A stretch of DNA of 64,000 nt from Sesamum alatum (lineage: Eukaryota > Streptophyta > Magnoliopsida > Lamiales > Pedaliaceae): the NCBI GenBank assembly GCA_034509735.1, contig JACGWO010000005.1:17163264-17227263 (forward strand), in the 5' to 3' direction. Below are positions 48,301 through 56,871 of the stretch, piece by piece. The position numbers and the translations under genes are program-made. Position 1 is the first letter of the stretch. Each line of letters opens with the position of its first letter. Below the pieces are notes generated by a model, which was not told the DNA's origin, made no database searches, and saw only the letters and a list, made by a program, of their open reading frames with translations.

Positions 48301-48675
48301 ATCATCATTCCATGATTTTATACTGACGATCCTTCTATCTTCTTTGCTCCGAAGAATGCCTTCGTTGCAGCATATCTAACATGTCGGTCTAGGACCGCAT
48401 AGACTTGCTATAATCAAAGCATCATCGATGCGTCTGGATCTCATTATCCATGGATGTCAGTATGATGTTGTGGACCTTCCAGTTGTCATCAAGCCTCTTC
48501 TTGAACGTCAAACGTTCTTTGGGCAATGACCATTCCCGCAAGGTTTGAGGAAAAACCTTATACATAATATAAGTCTGGTTCTTTGAAATCTAAGACCATC
48601 TTAAGATTTCACAGCCAGGCGTGGTAATACGTTCCATTAGACTTATTAGTCTCAAGTATAAGGGTTAGTGGATTC
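45399..48675 (-). pseudogene. Decayed gag-pol of element F
   Basis: Collinear with element E: RNase H about 45400-45850, RT about 45850-46500, integrase about 46500-47550, protease about 47550-47900, gag about 47900-48675. Readable gag at 48093-48308 gives MEKLKDLQVDLEREMYIDLI and LPSLDPFIVNYNMNGLEKDL. The probable start is an ATG near 48690 (MYKNPL). Numerous stops and shifts remove all function. Around 46920-47240 a stretch is repeated (CTCGATCTAATCAAAAG and CACTCCAAGTCTAAT occur twice). Confidence 0.75.
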
Positions 48676-48976
48676 TTATACATCAATAGTTAAACAGAAA
48701 AACATTCAGTAGGTTATAACAATATTATGTTCAAGTTAAGACTTGGTCCTTTAGTCATTAACCCCTCCCACTATTTCTACGAAAGCCCATCACTCTCAAA
48801 TGGGGTTTCGGGAAACTATTTCCTAGTGGGCTTGGGATCCACAAGCGCAAATTCTCCATGCCCCGCTTTTATGATGCACAAGGTATCTAATACCATTCTC
48901 ATCCGATGAGATTCCCAAAATATTTTGCCTCACCTCTTCACACTATCCCGAGGACTCCAAGTGAGTCATGCTACTC

Positions 48977-49472
48977 GATGTTAGGCCCGACCCATCAACC
49001 AAATCATACCTCAATTGTCGCCCCCCACGACTCGTGAGACAAGGAAACAACGAGTTTATTCCTTTGTTCATAACAATGGTGCAGCTTTCCTCTATTCCAA
49101 ATGTGCCACGTCGTGAGACCACACTTGGATAGCGGTAGCTTCCTCACGACATTGTTATGGATGGAAGGCTTGGACAGATCAAACCATTTGACCCAAGTCC
49201 ATCGTGGGCCTAATATTTTAACTTGATGTTAGGTCTGACCTATCAACCAAATCATACTTCAACTGTCTCCCCCCACGACTCGTGAGACAAGGAAACAGTG
49301 AGCGTATTTCTTTGTTCACAATAATGGTGTAGCTTTCCTCTATTCCAAGTGTGCCACGACTCGTAAGACCACATCTGGGTAGCGGTAGCTTCCTCACCAC
49401 AATGTCGTGCATGGAAGGCTTGGACGGATCAAAATTATTTTGATCAAAGTCCATTGTGGGCCTAACATTTAA
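48977..49472. repeat. Tandem 248-bp duplication in leader of F
   Basis: Unit 1 starts GATGTTAGGCCCGACC (48977) and unit 2 GATGTTAGGTCTGACC (49225). Both run through CACGACTCGTG, TAGCGGTAGCTTCCTCAC and GGAAGGCTTGGAC to GTGGGCCTAA. The units have diverged, so the duplication is not recent. It doubles the palindrome pair found singly in A and E. Confidence 0.85.
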
Positions 49473-50289
49473 CTTGGTCCTACCAAGTGAGAGTTCGAAA
49501 TTATTGACTGAGACCTCATCACATTAATATTTTGCATGCATAAATATTCAATATTATAAATATTTAAATAAATGCATCGCATGCAAGTAAAACCTAGCAT
49601 ACCCCTATTGGATGATCACGAGTCAAACCTATGCAACCCATTGAGCACAAAGTGAGTCTATGATCTGTCTAGGGTGGTCCTACACTATTACAACAAATTA
49701 ACTCAATGTCATGCCAATGAGTCCTGTACTCTACTTGTTTCACCTTGATGTCTCACCTTGGGCGTCCGTCCAACGTAGGCCTCCTTTTTCTCCGTGGGCT
49801 TGCCTTATTTTACATAAAATGTAAAACCTCACCAAAAATTCCTAACTACTCTCATTACAAGAGAAATGGAATACATGGGAAATAAAAGGAAAAAAGACAA
49901 GCCTTAACATCATAAGGTGAAAGTAGGAGATAATAGTCCCAAAAAAGAGGCACGCAAGCCCCACCCAAAATGAATTTAAAACCATACACAGGTCAATGGG
50001 CTTCGTGATCATCACTTGTTAATCCAATTAATAAAACACAATATAATTACATATCCAATATAATCATGTTCCAAATAATACAAATCATGTATTAAATAAA
50101 TGATATCCAATATCATTTCATAACATAATTAAATGCAGCAAAATCCAATAAAAAATGGATATTAAAAACCTCGTACAATCCATGTACAATTTTTTTTTTT
50201 TTTTTGTTTGGAAACCATTTCCAAAAAAATCTTAGGCAATTTAATTTAGGATAAATAATTCTCAAATAAAATTAACTGAGCCATTCCCA

Positions 50290-50375
50290 AGCGTGCACGG
50301 CCAGCAGCGCGCGCACGAGCGGGCGCTCTGCCTGCGCGCGGCAGCAGGCAGCCTGCTGCCGACCGGCAACAGTTG
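50290..50375. other. CG-rich block in leader of F
   Basis: A short version of the CG-alternating block (GCGCGCACGAGCGGGCGC), about 257 nt downstream of the primer site. Confidence 0.8.
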
Positions 50376-50619
50376 CCAATTTTTGTTTTAATTATTCTTC
50401 ACATAAAAAACTGAAACAAATACCTAGATTTCAAAAAATTCAATTTTCTAAAATCACCCAGATATGCATGATAAATCACATAATTAAACATGCATATTTT
50501 AACAAGTAATTATGAAAATTAAAAAGCAATAAACACATGCTTTTAAAGCCGATCTAAACACGTTTAACATGCTTGCATACGTAAAACATGTAATCCATAG
50601 CCACATACACCGATCCGGA

Positions 50620-50632
50620 CTTTGATACCACT
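50620..50632 (-). promoter_or_regulatory. Primer binding site of element F (mutated)
   Basis: The minus strand reads AGTGGTATCAAAG where sisters read AGTGGTATCAGAG. One change within the initiator-tRNA complement agrees with decay. Confidence 0.82.
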
Positions 50633-51549
50633 TGAAGGAAAGCGGATCGGCCCGGGAACGCGGCGGAAGCGCGGTGGAGATAAAAACGTGCAAAATAACA
50701 TAATTTAAATCGCGTTCAAGGGGTGTACCCTTGAACGTTCCCGGGCTATCGGTGTATAAACGCAAAATATAAACATATAAAATAAACAAGCGTCCGTGGC
50801 TATAGAATAAAGAAGAAACCGAGAGCATAAATGTAAATAGGAATACCTTTTCTCGATTTTGTATTTCGATGGGCTACACGCGTTGATTTCTCCCGACGTT
50901 CATTCACGCGAGGTCCCAATGTAGAGACCCTCTAAAGTCGTCCACACCACACTGAGATCTCATTTTTCTTTCTAGAGAACTACGGATCTAGAGGATGAAA
51001 TCAAAGAAGCGATTAGACTATCAAATTAGTGTTCCTTTTTATCTTACTTTGTTCTTCAATTGATCCTAGATCAATGAAACAACAAAGAGGATTTAGAGGG
51101 TAGAGAGAGAGGGGGCCGAAAATGGCTTGAGAGAGTGTTCTTCTTTTTCCTAGAAAAAGATGAATAATAAAAATCTTTTTTTTATGATAGTATATACACA
51201 TATATACTTTATTAATGTGATAATTGGAATGTGTCTAGGTTCATCCAAGGATGTCTAGATATATTCCAATCAATCCCCATTAATCATCAATCAAGCGTAC
51301 CATTTCATAAGGTATGATTTAATCATACCAAGTGAAAGAGGCTTGATTGGAATTGATTTGTATCTTTCCAAAAGAGACAAGCCAACTTGTCATCAAAGGC
51401 CTTCATGGCCGATTTTAGTGCTTTCAAAAAAAGTAATTTTCGGTCATCCCCTTTTAGAAGAAGTCCAACTTCTTCTAATGCTAAAAGTGGAATTAACACC
51501 TCTCTTGGCCAATTACAATAAGTCCAAGAATTAAATCCTATTTAATTAA
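50633..51549 (-). repeat. 5' LTR of element F, truncated
   Basis: Starts TGAAGGAAAGCGG (50633) and matches 43206-44170 of the 3' LTR, with a small internal deletion near 51507. It stops abruptly after CCTATTTAATT at 51549, so about 1.2 kb of LTR are missing. Organelle-like sequence follows without a target duplication. Confidence 0.85.
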
Positions 51550-51917
51550 CACCTGAGGTTGGAACGCGTACGCGTACTTGATTCCAGGTGTTCACCTATA
51601 CCTTTTAGCCTGTGAAATGAAAGTAGTCTAGCCAAGCCCCGAAGTTGCAGTAGATGCCCGCCCGAAAGAACCGCTCACCAGCTAGTCGGACTAGTGGGGC
51701 TCAGGTATGGAGCCATCGTCGGTCGGTCGGCTTGGGGCTCCCTGCGGAGAAGCTAGCAGCAAGAGTATCCTGCTAAGCTAGAGGTAGTAGCTTTTAGTTC
51801 ACACCTCTCTCCTAGCAACCATAGTCTTCTTGTCCCTAAGGTGAATTACAATAGTTTTTTTGCTTTAAGGAGGAATCTATTCAGTTCAGTATAGCTTCTT
51901 CCAGACCGGGGAGTTCA
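51550..51917. other. Organelle-like DNA patch, left half
   Basis: GC-richer DNA unrelated to the surrounding transposons (GGAACGCGTACGCGTACTTG, GTCGGTCGGTCGGCTTGGGG, GAAGCTAGCAGCAAGAGTA), in the style of plant mitochondrial intergenic DNA. It joins the broken LTR of F. It continues at 53609 after the solo LTR. No organelle gene is recognised. Confidence 0.5.
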
Positions 51918-53608
51918 TGTAGCACCCACTAACGGAACTACGACTATATCTCCCCTAAATATCATACTTAATCTAAACCCTATTTATATATGTAATTATG
52001 CACATAATTTAGTCCCTTCTGAGTATATGTACACGTAATCTCATCATTACAACAAGCATATTTACCATCTCATCCACAAGATTATACATACAACAAAATA
52101 CCACCAAATGTAACTATTATAATTAGTCCAAATGTCATCTTGCTTTTAATCCAAAATGTAATTATCATTCTCAAAATTTATGACTTATAATCTTATTGAC
52201 TTGTGAGTAAAACATCGCATACTGGCCAGACCTGACTGGGATGCCAAAATTTTGATCTAGCCCTCGGTGAGTAGACTCGACAAGATTTATACCTGAAAAT
52301 GTTAGCAGAGAAATGAGCCTGCAACTCAATAAGTAAATAACCGGCACCAACTATACACGCACCTCAATTATATCAACAAGACAAAAACACGCAACGTATA
52401 TAAGATATAGTCAATTTGATCAAGCACATTTCTTTGCATTTCTCCACGTAGTCATCTCATAACAAGACAATCAATCAAACTTGTATTTTCCTAGTTGGCT
52501 TACCAAAAAGGTGATGTAGTATTTTTCTCCACCAACTCAACCTCACTATTCATTACACACATATACAGGAATCCCCTTGACATGCCACACAGGCTCATCA
52601 ATCTCATTTCGCATCATAGGTCTTTTATTTCGCATCAAAGCTCTGTTCATTTCGCATCAAAGCTCTGTTCATTTCGCATCATAGCTCTTTTCACATCGCA
52701 TCAAAGCTCTTTCATATTGCATCATACTCTTTTCATTTCATTTTCCCACACGGGTGATTCAGTATCATCAAGGAGTATTCATATCACAACTATATTTAGT
52801 TTCCATCACTCCCTCATTTCCACATATCACCGTTCTTGTAAGCAACTAGTAACATAAAATCACATAACGGCATATTTCACGTACAAGCACATAACAGTGA
52901 TATCATACAACCCGTGGAATGTCTCAATATGTATCCTCATTTCACTTTCATGACATAATCATTCAAAGTAATCATCCACTACTCATTCACTTCAAAATAG
53001 ATTAGTTCCAGTACGAATCATAGGCGTACGTAAAAGTAATACCACAAAGGAAGGAAACATATATAGATAGTAGTGATCATTTACTTACACAACACTAATA
53101 GGAAAAAGGAACATATATAGGCAACACCAGTTATTCACTTACCTCGATTTTACACCAATTTAGTTAGTAGATAAGGAGTTGTTCAGTCCTCTGCTTTATC
53201 CCAGTGTCCTGTTTTCGACAAACGAAAATAATTCGATTCCGTAATTTCATTTTGAACAGTGAATAGGGAAAGTATTATTACTCTTATTCATATATATATA
53301 TATATATATATTCAATTGGTTAGTGATGGTGGCATGTGGGCCATGCCACAATTCAATCCTCATTCTTATTTATTTTTTAATATTTTTTTTATTTTATTAA
53401 ACTTTTTCAAAATACCCATTACGTCCCTCTTAATTTTCTTAATTAATAAAATTTGCTCCCAAATATTATATAAAGCTCCAATTCACTTCATTCAAGTCTT
53501 AATATGATCGAAACATAATCTAGAATTTATTTACTAATTAATTAAATTTCATAAATAATTACCAACTAATCTCATAATTATGTATAAAAAAAAATTGTGG
53601 ACGTTACA
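51918..53608. repeat. Solo LTR, probably Ty3/gypsy type
   Basis: About 1.69 kb with inverted ends TGTAGCACCCAC (51918) and GTGGACGTTACA (53608). Flanks are GTTCA and ATTCA (4 of 5 bases alike). TGTARC...GTTACA ends are common in plant gypsy LTRs. No coding sequence; a 22-bp minisatellite lies inside. Frames such as 52495-52857 come from that repeat. Confidence 0.65.
52605..52734 (+). repeat. 22-bp minisatellite in solo LTR
   Basis: About six imperfect copies of CATTTCGCATCAAAGCTCTG plus two or three bases, the first copies nearly identical and the last ones decayed. Confidence 0.85.
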
Positions 53609-54035
53609 ATTCATCCCTCCGGCATGGACCAAGGTGGACCTATTCCCATTTATGGGACAGTCTCTCAAGCAGTAAGGCTCTGTAGAGCTAGTCTACTCAG
53701 GGAAAGGCTGCAGAGAAGGATGATTCATTTTTTCATAACAGGCGCTCAATCCTAGGTCATGAGTTTCAAGCTAATCGGGGGAATGACTAATCTGCAAGGA
53801 TCAAAACTATGACCGATAGCGATCCCTTCTATTCTTGATTGGAGAAGCATCCAGATCAAGAACTGGTAGTCTCCCATGGTCCAGGGGCCTTCGTTCCCTC
53901 TTAAGTAGATAGGCCGCTCTATTTCGCTACAACCAAGAAGCTTTGAAGGAAGTCCCATATCTGAGTCGTCGGAGATGCAAGTCTCCCATTGGTTCGAAGA
54001 AAACTGGAAATGGCGGGATCTTTCACCGATAGCTA
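53609..54035. other. Organelle-like DNA patch, right half
   Basis: Continues the patch from 51917 and shares its GC-richer, non-transposon character (GGCATGGACCAAGGTGGACC, CGGAGATGCAAGTCTCCC). It ends against the truncated 5' LTR of G at about 54036. The reverse frame 53752-53958 is not recognised. Confidence 0.5.
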
Positions 54036-54485
54036 TTCACAGTTGCTACATAAGTTATTCTAGGAGAAATTCACACTAATTAGGCCTATCAAGTCACACT
54101 AATTCAGTCTAATTATCCTTTGAATCTTGCAACAGTCAGTAATAAGTCAATTGATTGTAAATATCAATTTTCATTCAATGTTTTTGCTAAGATAAATAAA
54201 TTCGGTAAACTTTGACTAACGGAAGGCCTATTTGTTAGATAGAAGTAAACCTTAGGGGCATTAGGTGTAATTTTCCAAACCACAGGTATCTACTTGTAAT
54301 TACACCAAACATTAGGGGAGAGGAGTGTAATTATCCCTTAATCTTAGCATGCACTTGGTGTAGAACTGCCCGACACCTTTGTTTCCAGCATTTTTTATGG
54401 ATACATCAGCCACTGGAGCTGTCGTTTTGCATCATGTTAAGAATTCGTTTTAGATTAGATTTTAAACCTTGAATTACTATTGCAG

Positions 54486-54524
54486 GAACATCTTGCCTCA
54501 GTTCACGACTTGAAGCATGTGTGA
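54486..54524 (+). pseudogene. Last exon of the ENTH/VHS-like gene remnant
   Basis: After the acceptor CTATTGCAG comes the phase-0 exon coding EHLASVHDLKHV and a stop. It joins naturally to TKAFDFIS at the end of the exon at 38799. About 15.7 kb of intron, filled with transposons, separate them. Sequence after it (54525-54740) looks like 3' untranslated DNA. Confidence 0.5.
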
Positions 54525-54744
54525 TCTGAGTTCTTTTACCTCTTTCGTTCATCGTTAAGTGAAACAGCCACTCAATAGGGCTTACATCTCAATTGAAGAA
54601 ACTATATCTTCTTTCAGAGTGATGTGGTGCCTTCGTAAGTGAGAACGTCCTTTAGGAAATTTTTTGGGTTTGAGCCTGAGATAGTTATCAATTGTGCAGT
54701 CATCATCATCATATTTCATACATTATTCTTTCATTCAATTCCTT

Positions 54745-55229
54745 AGGAAAAAAATACAATTTACACCCCCTGTGTTAAGAAAAATGTGCAATCTACCCCC
54801 TGTGAAAAGTAAAGCAACAATTTACCCTCCTGTGTTATTAGAAATAGAGCAAAATACCACTCCCAAGCCCCGCGGTGCACTACACACGTGTCTACTGCAT
54901 CTAGGCATATTTTTTTAGCAATAAAAATATTATTTTATAATATATTGATATATATTATTTATAAAATAATATTTAATGTTTTAGATATATTAATATATAT
55001 ATATATATATGTGTGTGTTATTTATAGAAATAGTATATATATATTTGCCCTTTTTATTTATGTTTTCGACTGCCACCGCTGCCGTCGGACCAAACCGTCG
55101 CTACTGCCCCTCCCCCGTCACGCCCCCCCTCCTCTGCCTCCCCACCATCGCACCCCCTTCCTGTTCCACCCAGATCGCCACCCCCTCATCTCCTTCAGCC
55201 CAGATCTGCCCCCCCCCCCCCCCCCGGGC

Positions 55230-55261
<32 letters not shown>

Positions 55262-55640
55262 ACTATATGTTAATATATACAACTTACTATATATATAAAT
55301 AAATTCAAATTTAATTGTCTATAATTTAATGAATTTTAATTGTATATTTGATTAAATCTAAACCATTGATTCTAAATTCAGTAAAATTTAAATCGTTGAT
55401 CTATTACATAAATTTGGACCTTAGATTATAATCAATCCAATGGTTTTTTAAATTAGTGCATAAATGTCCTTTTAAATTAAAAAAAAAAAAAAGGAAAATC
55501 GTGCATTTAACACACAACACGCGTCAGGGGATTTTTGCATCATTTTTAAGAACATAAGGGGGTAAAATGCTGTTTTTTTTTTTAAAGGAGGGTAAATTGC
55601 TATTTTTGGTAAACACATAGGGATAAATTGCATTTAACCC
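54745..55640 (+). mobile_element. TIR element K2
   Basis: About 0.9 kb. Its left end (CAATTTACACCCCCTGTGTT) and inverted right end (GCAATTTATCCCTATGTGTT) pair, each containing several AATTTACCCCC words. The middle holds a C-rich tract, 17 C at 55209-55225, (TA)n and AAATTTGGACCTTAGATT, as in K1. It lies in the 3' flank of the gene remnant. No transposase frame. Confidence 0.7.
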
Positions 55641-55861
55641 CAATTCATTGATTGCTTTTTCCCACACTTTCAATCAATTCTTTGGATGCAGTGAAGTTTC
55701 TTTACCCTCACATTTCTAGCATTGTGGTTTTAATCTAAATGTTTGAAAAGCTTGTGATTCAAATATAAATATGATAAGGCTCCTGACTCTAAGGTTATGT
55801 GTTCAAATCTTATTAATGTGTGAGATGTTATTCTATTTTAATAGCAGGTGTTGTTCTACTA
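55641..55861. other. Intergenic, nothing recognised
   Basis: AT-rich sequence between TIR element K2 and Mutator element J. No feature is seen. Confidence 0.6.
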
Positions 55862-55870
55862 TAATAGTAG
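55862..55870. other. 9-bp target duplication of element J (left)
   Basis: TAATAGTAG, repeated exactly at 61651-61659. A 9-bp duplication is diagnostic of Mutator-like elements. Confidence 0.9.
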
Positions 55871-56871
55871 GGGTAAATTACATCTAGCTCCCCTGAGGTA
55901 TGGGTAAATTACAAATACCCCTCTCTTGTTTGAGAAATTACAACTACCCCCCTGATTTGCAAAATAATTGTGAACCCCCTAGCCGAAAATGGTGAAATTA
56001 CTTCATTACCCTCGACTTTTTTTTTTTTTAAATCTGTTTGAAAAATTATAAAAAAATCACAGCTTTGGCAAATACATATTTGCCCCTCTGTGTTTGGTGA
56101 AGATATTTCACCATCTCCCGCCTCTGAACTTCCATTTGCAACCCTTTTCACCGAAAAAACCCTCCCAAAGCACAGCCCCATAACGACGTCTTCTACTCTC
56201 ACATTTGCCTCTATTTGGTCTGTTTCTTGGTTGGTCGTAGTGGAGACGGTGTTTGACGGCTGAAGAACCGAAGGTCAACGTGTTTCATCGAAGAAAAAGG
56301 TATGCATGAACCCCTCTTTGGTCTGATCATGGATAATAGTTGATATGTTTGGTATTTTTAGTGATTTGAAGTAGTTTCTCATGTTTATGGTAACAAAATT
56401 TTAGTTTTTAAAAAATTTTGTTAAGTTTAAAAGTTTAACCGATAGTATATTTTAGGGTTTTCTATATTTATGTTTTTCTTCTCCATAATGTGTTGAGCAA
56501 AATATATTTTTCATTGTATGTTGAAAGAATCTCTTTTTTGATCGAAAAGTTCACCGGAACAAGGGTTGGAAGAGAAGGAGAAGGACATAGCCCTAGCTCC
56601 TTCAATTGAAATCGAAGTGGTTTTGGGTTGCTCTTTGCTCGAGGTAATACTCTTTTTCTATTTTTTAGTTTTTTTGGTTTATTAGCTTTAGATCTATTAG
56701 TAATTCTGTATTTTAGTTAATTCTTTAGATGTTGTTCAGGTGTCTGTAATTTGGTTTTGAAGTTTATTTATCTATAGGTTCCCATTTTAGTGTGATTGAG
56801 ATGGTGTTTTTAAGTTGTTTACTGATTTCTATCTTATAGACTTTGTTCATCTATGCGTTAAATGAAGTCCA

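Larger units (their letters stand above)
48676..50619 (-). mobile_element. Untranslated leader of element F
   Basis: Non-coding. It contains the conserved leader section (48760-49480) with an internal 248-bp duplication, and a CG block at 50290-50375. Section 49825-49990 matches element B's leader. Confidence 0.7.
39521..54134 (-). mobile_element. Short-LTR copia element G (heavily rearranged)
   Basis: Inserted in element H, with near-duplicate flanks GTCAA (39516-39520) and GTCAG (54135-54139). The 3' LTR is 39521-39729. The 5' LTR is truncated, with only about 100 bp left (54036-54134). RNase H and RT parts survive; integrase, protease and gag are gone. G contains solo LTR I, copia element F and the organelle-like patch. 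Confidence 0.8.
39178..54337. mobile_element. Mutator-type foldback element H, split by nested insertions
   Basis: The left arm starts GGGATAATTATACTCC (39178) and the right arm ends GGAGTGTAATTATCCC (54337). Both flanks carry the perfect 9-bp duplication TTAATCTTA (39169-39177 and 54338-54346). The arms stay similar for about 200 bp (for example AACAAATAGG, TTATTACTGAC). Removing copia element G leaves a foldback of roughly 540 bp with no gene, that is a Mutator-like MITE. It lies in the last intron of the ENTH/VHS-like gene. Confidence 0.88.

Noticed and set aside
52495..52857. 120-codon frame
   Set aside because: Spans a 22-bp minisatellite in a solo LTR, with no family resemblance.
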